Translations under genes and position numbers: made by a program
Notes under the pieces: model-generated
Databases searched by the model: none
What the model was told of the DNA's origin: nothing
The model's input: the letters and a program-made list of their open reading frames with translations, nothing else
Source of the DNA: Diphasiastrum complanatum
Taxonomy: Eukaryota > Streptophyta > Lycopodiopsida > Lycopodiales > Lycopodiaceae
Reading direction: 5' to 3'
DNA length: 64,000 nucleotides
Assembly: GCA_029204225.1 (NCBI GenBank)
Contig: MU831888.1
Coordinates: forward strand, 1 to 64,000
Part shown: in pieces, positions 53,063 through 63,145 of the stretch
How the letters are laid out: every line of letters begins with the position of its first letter
How positions within the stretch are numbered: the stretch's first letter is position 1

Positions 53063-53386
53063 ATGAGATTACCTTATATACCATCCTTGAACAATATAGA
53101 AACAATTCAGCCCATAGTTGAAACTAATCAAGCTTTCTCTCAGAGTTGGCCTACTCCGACCACTATTCAAGAAGTACAAGGCATTTTATCCTTAACAGAG
53201 GGATGGAGCAGATTTATACCATCTTACCTTGAAATAACAGAATCATTGAGTGAGTTGGGTAATAGCGAATACTTCTATTGGGGAGAACAAGAACAACATT
53301 CATTTAACAATCTTGTTCAATCTATGGATATTGCGAGAAATATATTGATAGATATTTTCAATGATATCTATATAGATGATGATTAA
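53063..53386 (+). CDS. ORF 4: stand-alone gypsy RT thumb-like protein (107 aa)
   Basis: ATG start ([20 protein letters not shown]), TAA stop, no breaks. Residues 30-85 resemble the gypsy RT thumb to RNase H connection: [48 protein letters not shown] (in pol proteins [24 protein letters not shown] and FxWxxxxExAFxxLK). The usual GYYRRFI is replaced by EGWSRFI. The RT palm, its YVDD motif and RNase H are absent, and the frame starts and stops on its own ATG and TAA. The end is acidic (NDIYIDDD). It may be a domain reused as a separate small protein, or a decayed pol remnant that happens to be open. It is the only member of the cluster with recognisable similarity. Confidence 0.55.
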   Translation: [107 protein letters not shown]

Positions 53387-53872
53387 AGATCTCTATATTA
53401 GAGATTTCTTGTGATGAATGACTTCAACCCATAGACCACTATGATTTTACTTGAGAATATGCTTTCCTTCAGCAGAAATCTCTTTTTATTCTCAAGAGTT
53501 AGTTATTTAATATAGGAGCTAATTCTATGCATCTTGGTGATCCAAGAGAGTTTGATCTAAAACTTACCTTTTTCTTTGAAACATGAACTTTCCGCATAAT
53601 AGCTCAAATATACATGTTTGGTACTTGGCATACTTCGGAATCTCAGGAATTTAATAGTTACAATCTATAAATATTAGTTAAGTCAATGAACAAAAAAGTT
53701 GGAATTTTTAAAATTGACTATACTATGATAAAAATGTTTTGATGATGTTGGACGAATGATATTAAGTGATAATATTGGTGAATTCTTGGAAGGAACTTTG
53801 TTATGATGACCTTTAGGTGTTATTTTGAAGTAGACGGGAAGTCACTCAAAGTAAACCACATGAATGTCTTGA
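53387..53872. other. Gap between the ORF cluster and gag H
   Basis: 486 bp, A/T-rich, no frame or LTR end recognised and no primer-binding site found, so it is unclear whether the ORF cluster belongs to element H. Confidence 0.45.
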
Positions 53873-54690
53873 ATGAGTGATATTCAGTTTGACAAACAAA
53901 GAGAAGAGAGAGATCGAAGAGCTGAAGGAAGAGCTTGGAAAAAAGAAATATTTGAGAAGCTAGCCAGAGAAACTAGAGAAATTATAAACAGCATAAGTGA
54001 ACCAATAACAAAAGAAAGAGCATTCTCACCAGATAAGACATCATCAATAAAGGATTCAAATAAGATCATAGAAAATTCAAAAACAACGGAGGAAGAATTA
54101 TCAAATAACATAAATGACAAGAATAACACAAGCAATATATCATACTCATCTAAAACTGGAAGAAACACATGAAGAAATAAAAATGGGAGGACTCATGCAG
54201 TCCTTCCAACTTTTAAAGGAAGAGAAGATGAGGATGCAGATTTACATATTCAAAGATTCATGAATGTGTGTCGAGCACATTTAGAAGACGATGATGAAGA
54301 TATGTTTAGACTGTTTCCTGCTACTTTAGAGGGGTCAGCTCTAGAATGGTATTCACAGTTGAATTATAGTAAAGTATCTACTTGGGATAAATTGAAAACC
54401 AATTTTTTGGATAGATACAGACAAATCAACTATGCTAATCGAATTATAAGACAATTAAGTCAAATCAAGATGAGAGAAAAAGAAACTGTTAAAGATTTTG
54501 TGAGTAAAATACAATCTTTGGCCAAAAAGCTACCAGAACCTCCGAGAGAGGAATTTTTCATAGCTTGGTTTGTACCTGGATTACCCTATGAGATGGCGTA
54601 TGTTCTCACTTCTAAATCACCAAAAACATTTGAAGATGCAGTTTCAAGAGCTATAGCTTTGGAACGTAGAGAGAGAAAATGCATCAAGAG
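53873..54690 (+). pseudogene. Gypsy H gag (one stop, split by copia G)
   Basis: ATG start (MSDIQFDKQREERDRRAEGR). The first 99 codons are charged and end at TGA (54170-54172). The same frame continues without loss into the gag core: VLPTFKGREDEDADLHIQRF, FPATLEGSALEWYSQL, DKLKTNFLDRYRQ, LSQIKMREKETVKDFVSKIQ and AFEDA-type SPKTFEDAVSRAIALERRER. It then meets copia G at about 54676-54690; the zinc-knuckle part (NECPNPKN) resumes at 61224. Apart from the single TGA and the insertion the coding sequence is intact, so H was probably active not long before G landed. Confidence 0.85.
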
Positions 54691-55183
54691 CTCTCAGGTA
54701 GAGAGAGAAAGCTAGAAATCCAATAACTCACAAAATCCATGAAATCACCAAATCAATTGACTTCAAAATGAGGAGTACAATGATACTAGTAGGTCCACGA
54801 GCTACCACTATGCTTAACTATGATTGGACCACATTTTGTCACCTCTTGATCCTATTGGATCATTGATCTATGCACCTCTTAATTCTATTGGACTATATTC
54901 AAGCACACCTCAATTTCCTATTGGACCTCACAAGGTTCCACCTCTATATCCTATTGGACCTCTTGGAATTCATCAAACAAAAACTTTACACTTGTCTACA
55001 CTCTAATTAGCAAGTGTTTAGCCTCTTACTCTATTTTGGCTCAATAGTGGCATTACAAGTGGAAATGCATAATTTGCCATCTATGCCAAATTTATTCCTA
55101 TCAACATCCTACACCTAGATGCTTGATGTAAAAAACATAAGACCCCTATATCTAACATAGATAATCTTTTTGAATTCTTCACA
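54676..55183 (-). repeat. 3' LTR of copia G, truncated
   Basis: Begins at TGTGAAGAATTC on the minus strand (55183) and matches 61220 downward. It stops at about 54676 in a GTAGAGAGAGAAA stretch that is shared with the adjoining gag sequence, so the breakpoint lies in microhomology. Confidence 0.9.
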
Positions 55184-55197
55184 CTCCTCCTAAAAAA
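55184..55197 (-). promoter_or_regulatory. Polypurine tract of copia G
   Basis: TTTTTTAGGAGGAG on the minus strand, directly before the 3' LTR. Confidence 0.85.
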
Positions 55198-55351
55198 TTA
55201 TCTATGAAGATTTGAGCATTGATCTTGATATAACTCCAAGATTAGATCTATTCTTGATGAAAGCACTTTTGCTCAAAGGCTTGGTGAGTAGATCGGCAAT
55301 ACAAGAGGACGAGTTGACATGCTCCAAATAGATTTCTCCTCCAATAAGCTT

Positions 55352-58300
55352 TTATCTCACAAAATGGTGTGCCACTTCTATGTGCTTGCTTCTTGCATGA
55401 AATATGGGATTATTGGCAAGAGCTTGGGCTGAGATGTTATCACACTTGATCATTGGTAGATCATCCTCCTTGATGCACTTTAGTTCCATTAATAACCTCT
55501 TGATCCAAAGCACTTCTTTGGTAGTTGTAGTGAGTGCTTTGTACTCGGCCTCACATGAAGAGAGAGATATAGTATCTTGCTTTTTGGAAAGCCAAGATAT
55601 TATATTGCCTCCAAGAAAGATAGTGTATGCACTAATAGACTTTCGATCCATCTTGTCACTTGCAAAGTCCGAATCCGAGTAGCCAATAATGGATAGATCT
55701 TCACTTTTATAGAGTAGACCATAATCACAAGATGAAGATACATATCTTAGAATCCTCTTGGCCATCTTCCAATGATGGATCTTAGGTTCTAGCATAAATT
55801 GACTCAATTTGTGCACACAAAAACTAATGGTAACCCAAATCAAGGAGCATACAAGACTCCTAAAAAGTGTGATGTCCTCAAAGGATCTTTCATCACCTTT
55901 GTTAGGATCTTTTACAATTTGCTCCATTGGAGTATCTATGCTCTTAGAATTTTCCATATGGAATTTTTTCAACATAGAGTGAGCATATCTAGATTGGCAT
56001 ATAAAGACATGATTTTCATAAAAATCAATTTCTAGGCCTAGGATGTGATGTATCTCTCCTAGATCTTGCATTTTAAACTCACATCCAAGTGCTAGCTTGG
56101 TTTCATCAACTAGCTTGATACAACTTCCACAAAGAATAATGTCATCAACATAAATTAGAAGAATGAAAATATTGCTATCAACAAACTTTAGATACATGGA
56201 AGGATCATAGTCACTAAGAGTAAATCCTAGTGAGATAAGAAAAGAGTTAAGTCTTGAATACCATGATCTTGGTGCTTGCTTGAGTCCATAAAGACTTTTG
56301 AAGGGCAAGCACACTTTGGACTCATCCTTGATGAATCCTTGAGGTTGTTCCATATAGATCTCCTCCTCAAGATAACCATTTAGAAAAGCATTAGATACAT
56401 CTAATTGGAACACCCTCCACTTGAAAAAACAAGCAAGAGAAATAAGAATTCTTATTGTCACCATCTTTGCAACGGGTCCAAAGGTCTCCTCATAATCAAG
56501 ACCATGGATTTGAGCAAATCCTTTGGCACATAATCTTGCTTTATGCTTGTTGATGGTGCCATCATGATTGAACTTGATCCGAAATACCCACTTGCAACCA
56601 ATCACATGCTTGTTGGAAGGAGGATCCACAAGCTCCCAAGTATTGTTGGTGATCAATGCATCATACTCTTGCTTCATGGCATCATACCACTCCTTGGTAT
56701 TGAGTGCCTCTTGTACATTCTTTGGCTCTTCATGAGAGACATAAAAAACATAATTAGTGGAATCAAGATCCACTTGTTTGCCTTTGTCAACATATGAGAG
56801 CCTCTTAGGCTCGGATCTATCTCTCATGGATCTTCTTGGTGAAAAAATCCGAGGAGAGTCTTCTTCAAATCTCGACCCCATCACATCATGATTGTCTTCA
56901 AAATCAATAATTGATGATGCATCCATAGATTTCTTGATCTCGGCCTCTTCAAATGATGAGTGTTGATCTTCATGAAAGACAACATCTCTACTTTCAATAA
57001 CTTGAGAAGTAGAGAGTATAAAGACTCTATAGGCCTTCTTGGTGGATGGGTATCCAACCATGATCCCTTTGCACGCACTAGGATCTTCCTTCTTCCTTGT
57101 TTCCAAGGGAATATGGACAAAGCATAAGCATCCAGAAACTCTAAGGTGATCAACCTTAGGCTTCTTCAAAAATAAGATTTCATATGGTGACTTTCCTCCA
57201 AGAGCTATATGTGGGAGCCTATTGCAAAGATAATTTGCACAGTTAATGGCTTCTCCCCAAAAATCTTTGGGCAAAGATGCCTCAATTCTCATAGATTTTG
57301 CACATTCACATAGAGATCTATTGTTTCTCTCGGCCACTCCATTTTGAGATGGAGAGTAGGCACAAAAAAACTCTCTTTTAATGCCTTCAAGCTCACAAAA
57401 ATCTTGAAATTTATTGGAGATATATTCACCACCTCCATCACTTCTAAGAGCTTTAATCTTGAATGAGAATTGCTTCTCTACATAAGCTTTGAAAATAAGG
57501 AAATGATCAAACACCATAGATTTTGAAGCAAGAAGATATATCCAAGTGAATCTTGTGTAATCATCAATGAAAGTAACAAAACAAGTGGCTCCTCTCTTGC
57601 TTGTAGTTGATGAGAAATGCACATCCGAGTGGATTAACTCCAAAGGATGCTTGCTTTTGATAGAAGATCTTGTAAATGGATTTTTGTGAGATTTAGCAAT
57701 AGCACAAGCCTCACAAGGCTTGATCTTCTTGGAGAATGACTTTGGCAAGCCAATAGCTTTGGATTCTTTGATCATAGAGAGCATGGATTTGTGGTTGGGA
57801 TGTCCTAACCTCCTATGCCATAATTCCTCCATAGAGAGCTTGTTCACAAGAGCAACATTACAAGCATTCACATACTCATTTGGATCTAGTTTATAGATGC
57901 CACCAAATATAGATCCTAATGCAAGTATCTCATCATTCTTCTTGATAGTGCAAGTATCAACATTGAATTTTACATCAAGGCCATTATCAAGCAATTTTCC
58001 AACACTAATAAGATTCTTGGTAAGCTTAGGTACATAAAGATCTCTAGAGAGAGAAAGAACTTTAGAGGATGCAAGCTTCAAGGGAATGTTCCCTATGCCT
58101 TCAATAGGACATTCAAAATCATTTGCAGTGTATATTGATTTCTTCACTCCATCATAAGGTGCAATAGAAGAGAGAGAGTCCTTGGAGCTACACACATGTG
58201 AAGAGGCTCCACTATCAATATACCATAGGCCGTCCTTCTTGAAAGGAGTAGATGAGAAACTAGAGACCATAAGAGATCCCTCTCCATCACTTGCAATAGT

Positions 58301-59176
58301 GTCTTCCTTCTCATTGGTAATATTGGCTTGCTTGAGTTGATTCTTCTTTTTGAAGCAATTGGTGGCATAATGACCTTTCTTGCCACAATAAAAGCACTTG
58401 ATCTTCTTCTTCTTCTTGAGCTTGGATGATGAAGCATTAGAGGAATCATCTTCCTCCTCATCTTTGTCTTTGGATTTGACTTTGTCCTTGCTTGAGGATT
58501 GTTGATGTTGGTTCTTGCTCCTCTCTTTGTGCTTATCCTTGGCAAAGAGAGCTTTGCCATCATTATGAGTGAGAGAAAGCTTGTCCATCCTCAAGAGCTT
58601 GTACTCTTGTCTTGATTCTTCTGAAATTAGCACACTTTGGAGAGCCTCCAAACTTGGTAGCTCCTCCTTAATGGCATAGGATTGGACAAGATTATCAAAT
58701 TCACTTCTCAAGCCATTGAGAATGACTTGAACTAGCTCATTTTGATTGATGGAATCACCAATACAAGCAAGCTCTCTATGAATATCTTTTACTCTCAAAA
58801 CATAACTAGATGCACTCTCATCACTCTTTTGGCTACTTTGAAAGATTTGATTCCTAAGAGTGAGAAGCCTAGAGGTATTCTTAGCCTCATAGATAGTCTT
58901 GAGACAATCCCAAGCTTCTTTGGCTGTTGTACAAGTACCTATCTCCCTCAATATCTCATTAGAGACATTCATCTTAATGTAGTGGAGAGCCATCCTAGCT
59001 CTCTTTTTGTATTTTTGAACCTCTTGAAGAACTTGTGGTTCTTCGTCAAGGCCAAGAACTATGTCCATCACGTCTTGAAGGATCAAGATGGACTCCATCC
59101 TCATTTTCCAAATTGAATAATTTGAAGTGGTCAATCTTTCACTTGGTTCCAACAAGGATGAACCCATTGAAGACAT
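55352..59176 (-). CDS. Copia G gag-pol polyprotein, 1,274 aa, early stop
   Basis: The start is taken at ATG 59176 (MSSMGSSLLEPSERLT), aligned with the start in element F; the frame is open further upstream. Gag fills residues 1-255. The zinc knuckle CFYCGKKGHYATNC begins at 261. The protease site is WYIDSGASSHVC, Asp at 321. Integrase has an H-H-C-C segment (HRRLGHPNHK, PCEACAIAKSHK), then Asp in ELIHSDV (518), LRSDGGGEY, and QNGVAERNNR. RT has CKWVFRIKFNHDG, FQLDVSNAFLNG and the catalytic IYVDDIILCG (YVDD from 1009). RNase H has YSDSDFASD, SSCEAEYKAL and HARSKHIEVAHHFVR. A TAA (55352-55354) then replaces an expected Asp codon; 49 more codons (including ADLLTKPLSKSAF) stay in frame to 55202. 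Apart from that stop the protein looks complete. Confidence 0.92.
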   Translation of the reverse strand: MSSMGSSLLEPSERLTTSNYSIWKMRMESILILQDVMDIVLGLDEEPQVLQEVQKYKKRARMALHYIKMNVSNEILREIGTCTTAKEAWDCLKTIYEAKNTSRLLTLRNQIFQSSQKSDESASSYVLRVKDIHRELACIGDSINQNELVQVILNGLRSEFDNLVQSYAIKEELPSLEALQSVLISEESRQEYKLLRMDKLSLTHNDGKALFAKDKHKERSKNQHQQSSSKDKVKSKDKDEEEDDSSNASSSKLKKKKKIKCFYCGKKGHYATNCFKKKNQLKQANITNEKEDTIASDGEGSLMVSSFSSTPFKKDGLWYIDSGASSHVCSSKDSLSSIAPYDGVKKSIYTANDFECPIEGIGNIPLKLASSKVLSLSRDLYVPKLTKNLISVGKLLDNGLDVKFNVDTCTIKKNDEILALGSIFGGIYKLDPNEYVNACNVALVNKLSMEELWHRRLGHPNHKSMLSMIKESKAIGLPKSFSKKIKPCEACAIAKSHKNPFTRSSIKSKHPLELIHSDVHFSSTTSKRGATCFVTFIDDYTRFTWIYLLASKSMVFDHFLIFKAYVEKQFSFKIKALRSDGGGEYISNKFQDFCELEGIKREFFCAYSPSQNGVAERNNRSLCECAKSMRIEASLPKDFWGEAINCANYLCNRLPHIALGGKSPYEILFLKKPKVDHLRVSGCLCFVHIPLETRKKEDPSACKGIMVGYPSTKKAYRVFILSTSQVIESRDVVFHEDQHSSFEEAEIKKSMDASSIIDFEDNHDVMGSRFEEDSPRIFSPRRSMRDRSEPKRLSYVDKGKQVDLDSTNYVFYVSHEEPKNVQEALNTKEWYDAMKQEYDALITNNTWELVDPPSNKHVIGCKWVFRIKFNHDGTINKHKARLCAKGFAQIHGLDYEETFGPVAKMVTIRILISLACFFKWRVFQLDVSNAFLNGYLEEEIYMEQPQGFIKDESKVCLPFKSLYGLKQAPRSWYSRLNSFLISLGFTLSDYDPSMYLKFVDSNIFILLIYVDDIILCGSCIKLVDETKLALGCEFKMQDLGEIHHILGLEIDFYENHVFICQSRYAHSMLKKFHMENSKSIDTPMEQIVKDPNKGDERSFEDITLFRSLVCSLIWVTISFCVHKLSQFMLEPKIHHWKMAKRILRYVSSSCDYGLLYKSEDLSIIGYSDSDFASDKMDRKSISAYTIFLGGNIISWLSKKQDTISLSSCEAEYKALTTTTKEVLWIKRLLMELKCIKEDDLPMIKCDNISAQALANNPIFHARSKHIEVAHHFVR

Positions 59177-59916
59177 TTGAAGTGAAGAAAACTCAAATGA
59201 TGAACAATAAATGTTGTTACACACTTTCAATAGGATCCAATAATTGAGTACTATCTCCTCCTATGAAAGATCTTACAACAATTTGTGAATTGATTCTCAC
59301 TAGCTACTCAAATCTCTCTAAGACAAGATCTATTTCACATCAAGTGATGGAGTATAGGCAAAGTTAGGATCTAACACTCTTAGCACGTGTGAAATACACT
59401 AAGCCAAATTTGACTCAAATACAATGATATTGCATGAAACAAAATGCCTAAGATCTCAAAACAGTGCCTAGATCACATATAGATGAGATTGGCAAGCATA
59501 CAACTGTGATTTTGGATCAACCAAGCAACCTCTTGACCAAACCAAATGTGTCCACCCAGGTCTAGGTGCCCTACCTAACCCTCTTCAAAAGCTTATAACT
59601 TTTGATTGGCTCAACCAAATGGAATGAAACTGATTGCAACAGAAACTAGACAAAAATAGCTTCAAAACAGGCTATCAAGCAAGATAAATGGATCAAACAT
59701 GAGAGAGAACTTCCAAACTGAAATTGGATGTTCCTCACACGTGTCTGAGCACCTAATTCTGTACAGTACCAGGTCAGAACCAATCAATGTCCTTTTCATC
59801 TCTTTTGATCCAAGATTGAACAAGATAGCTAGGAAGATGGGCCTTGACAACTTCTAGCTCAAGATTGATGAAAAATTTTCACTTAGATGGATCAAAATGC
59901 ATGGTAACCTTAGGTA
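59177..59916 (-). other. Leader of copia G
   Basis: 740 bp, homologous to 31644-32371 of element F. No gene is recognised; a 62-codon frame at 59662-59850 has no similarity that I can name. Confidence 0.6.
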
Positions 59917-59929
59917 GGCTCTGATACCA
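59917..59929 (-). promoter_or_regulatory. Primer-binding site 1 of copia G
   Basis: TGGTATCAGAGCC on the minus strand, next to the partial LTR at 59930. Confidence 0.93.
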
Positions 59930-60456
59930 TGTTGAATTTCACACGTGTGGACTGTCCACTACATGTACTTGTGATCTCCTAAGGTGTGTAGATGCACCAA
60001 GATCAAGACTAGATTGAGATTCAAGATCAATCTTGAATCCTATGGCAAAAACACACTACTACATGCATTCAATCACTTCCAACTCTCACTCACACGTGTG
60101 GGAAGTATTCAAAAAATAATCTAAGTAAAAACAAGCTGCTCTCCTTGGGTAGAGAGAGAAAATGCATCAAGAGCTCTCGGGTAGAGAGAGAAATCTAGAA
60201 ATCCAATAACTCACAAAATCCATGAAATCACCAAATCAATTGACTTCAAAATGAGGAGTACAATGATACTAGTAGGTCCACGAGCTACCACTATGCTTAA
60301 CTATGATTGGACCACATTTTGTCACCTCTTGATCCTATTGGATCATTGATCTATGCACCTCTTAATTCTATTGGACTATATTCAAGCACACCTCAATTTC
60401 CTATTGGACCTCACAAGGTTCCACCTCTATATCCTATTGGACCTCTTGGAATTCAT
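59930..60456 (-). repeat. Extra partial LTR of copia G
   Basis: About 527 bp of the LTR 3' portion, from TGTTGAATTTC to GGAATTCAT on the plus strand. It joins at CAT to a copy of the leader start (CATGGTAACCTTAGG). It is therefore a tandem duplication of LTR 3' part plus primer site. Confidence 0.9.
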
Positions 60457-60470
60457 GGTAACCTTAGGTA

Positions 60471-60483
60471 GGCTCTGATACCA
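60471..60483 (-). promoter_or_regulatory. Primer-binding site 2 of copia G (duplicate)
   Basis: A second TGGTATCAGAGCC on the minus strand, directly inside the full 5' LTR. Confidence 0.93.
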
Positions 60484-61220
60484 TGTTGAATTTCACACGT
60501 GTGGATTGTCCACTACATGTACTTGTGATCTCCTAAGGTGTGTAGATGCACCAAGATCAAGACTAGATTGAGATTCAAGATCAATCTTGAATCCTATGGC
60601 AAAAACACACTACTACATGCATTTAATCACTTCCAACTCTCACTCACACGTGTGGGAAGTATTCAAAAAATAATCTAAGTAAAAACAAGCTGCTCTCCTT
60701 GGGTAGAGAGAGAAAATGCATCAAGAGCTCTCGGGTAGAGAGAGAAAGCTAGAAATCCAATAACTCACAAAATCCATGAAATCACCAAATCAACTGACTT
60801 CAAAATGAGGAGTACAATGATACTAGTAGGTCCACGAGCTACCACTATGCTTAACTATGATTGGACCACATTTTGTCACCTCTTGATCCTATTGGATCAT
60901 TGATCTATGCACCTCTTAATTCTATTGGTCTATATTCAAGCACACCTCAATTTCCTATTGGACCTCACAAGGTTCCACCTCTATATCCTATTGGACCTCT
61001 TGGAATTCATCAAACAAAAACTTTACACTTGTCTACACTCTAATTAGCAAGTGTTTAGCCTCTTACTCTATTTTGGCTCAATAGTGGCATTACAAGTGGA
61101 AATGCATAATTTGCCATCTATGCCAAATTTATTCCTATCAACATCCTACACCTAGATGCTTGATGTAAAAAACATAAGACCCCTATATCTAACATAGATA
61201 ATCTTTTTCAATTCTTCACA
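60484..61220 (-). repeat. 5' LTR of copia G, full
   Basis: 737 bp. On the minus strand it starts TGTGAAGAATTG and ends TTCAACA. It is shorter than the F LTR by about 85 bp near the 5' end. On the plus strand it abuts gypsy H gag at 61221. Confidence 0.92.
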
Positions 61221-63145
61221 ATATGGCAAATGAATGTCCAAACCCTAAGAATGCAGATTTTAAATATATATGTAAAAATTGGGAGAACATTTCCAAAAAA
61301 ATTGTCAAAAAAATGTAAAATAAAAGGGAAAATTGGAAGCTTCTAGTACCAACTTAATTCAAGTAGAAGCTATTTCCAATCATCAAGAGAATGATATTAT
61401 GGTTGGAGCTATTACTAGAGCACAAGCTATTGCTAATCCTATATCTCCTATGATAAATGAGACCATGGAATTACCGACGATAGAACATAAGAAGAATGTA
61501 GATAAGTCACTTATATATGAAGCAATATATCCTAGCAGAGATGCAGATAGAGAAGTTCATGAGGAAGTAATGAATGAGATGGAAAGAGAATCTCCCTTCA
61601 TGGCATTTCAAAAGCCACCAAATCCAATAATAAATCACTCAAGAAACACGAGTATAAAGATACTAGGTATATCAAAAGGAGTGGAATACTATGATATAAT
61701 TAAAGATCTAGGCTCTATGATACCCAACATATCTTTTGCACAGTTAATACAAATATCACCGGAATGCAAAAAAGCTCTTCATAAATCTCTCACAAAGAAA
61801 ATTCCTTATGAAATCCATTCTCATAATATTACTACAGATCCCATTAATCCTATGATAGATGCTGATGTGAACGATTATTATATTAAGGGAGTTTTCATAG
61901 ATGGAGGATCTGGAGTAAATATCATGCCAGAGGAAATTCAAATGAAAATTGGGATAGACAATCTGGAAAATGCACCTTTTATTATAATAATGGCAAATCA
62001 CAAAAAGGTAAAACCTCTAGGTATTGCAAGAAAAGTTGAAACTTGTATAGCAGGAGAGAAGTATGAAGTAGATTATGTGGTTATTAAAATGCATTCTATC
62101 AATACTCCATATCGACTTCTCCTAGGAAGGCCATGGTTGAAACAAGCTAAAGTATCTCATGACTGGGATAAAGATACTTTGATAGTACAGACAATAATAG
62201 GGAAAACTATTAAAGTAAAAATGACCACTAGTTCTAGCTTAATTGGAAGATCTGGACTAGAGTATGATATTTCCTTTGAAAATGAAAATGACACTACAAA
62301 CTGGACTTCATCTATAACTACTAGTGATTACCAAACTAGTGATCCTCAAGTTGGCTTTATATTACAAGAAACAAAAGTTAATCAAAACAAAGCAATAAAG
62401 GAAGAAGCACCCATAGAAATTGATCCATACGTATTAAATTCATCATTAAAAATTGATGGAGTACGCGAGGAAATAGAGAGTGATATGGAATTAATTTATT
62501 GGCTAATATCTAGTACAAATTATACTATTGATGTACAATGTAATATGGTGATGTGTAATGAACTAGATATTGAAGATAAAGAAATAAGAGTTAAACAGAG
62601 CAATGATCAACATCTAGAGAGAGAAATATCTCAATATCCTCCTTTCTTTCAAAAGTATGCAGTAGAGGATGTAGAGATAGCTACAAGACCTACCCATGTT
62701 GGAAGTTATATTCAAAATCCTATGGATCCTCTAGAAGGACAATACTCCCGAGCTCCAGCTACTATTGAAGTTAATTTAGGAAAAGAAGGGGAGAAAAAAT
62801 TTGTCTTCATTGGTGCTCAATTGTCCTACAATGATAGAATTCAGTTACAAGATTTATTACGGGAATACAGTGACATATTTGCTTGGAATTATAAAGATTT
62901 AAAAGGAATACCCCCAAGCATATGTACACATAAAATAGAATTACTACCTGACACGCAACCGATAAGGCAAAGACCTTACAGGCTCAATCCAAAATATTCA
63001 TTATCAGTAAAAGAAGAAATACAAAAGCTATTAGATGTGGGTTTCATATATGAAGTACCCACTAGTGAGTGGGTACCCCCTGTAGTCATTGTACCCAAGA
63101 AGAATGGTAAATTAAGGATATGTGTTGACTATAGAAAATTAATGC
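61221..63145 (+). pseudogene. Gypsy H gag end, protease and RT start
   Basis: Begins with the interrupted zinc-knuckle remnant (NECPNPKN, then YICKNW), passes a stop near 61317 and is then open to 63195. The linker has VGAITRAQAIANP. Protease has GVFIDGGSGVNIMPEE (about 61893) and YRLLLGRPWLKQAKVSHDW. A long acidic linker follows, then the pre-RT block CTHKIELLPDTQPIRQRPYR and RT motifs SEWVPPVVIVPKKNGKLRIC and VDYRKL. One missing base near 63141 shifts the frame and ends this ORF. The DGG protease and DWDKDTL context group it with elements A and D rather than C. Confidence 0.85.

Larger units (their letters stand above)
54676..61220 (-). mobile_element. Copia element G, near full length
   Basis: About 6.5 kb on the minus strand: 5' LTR (60484-61220), primer site, a partial repeat of the LTR, a second primer site, leader, one long gag-pol ORF, polypurine tract and a truncated 3' LTR. 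The 3' LTR lacks about its last 230 bp. Over the shared part the LTRs differ at about four positions, so G is young. It lies inside gypsy H gag; no target duplication can be read because the left end is lost. Confidence 0.92.

Noticed and set aside
51320-53386. Endogenous pararetrovirus (Caulimoviridae) as the source of the five-ORF cluster
   Set aside because: The compact layout is suggestive, but no movement-protein, coat or complete RT motif is visible; the only similarity is to a gypsy RT thumb. Left open only as something a search could test.
58742-59116. 124-codon plus-strand frame
   Set aside because: Antisense shadow of copia G gag; the matching shadow occurs in copia F at 32432-32770.
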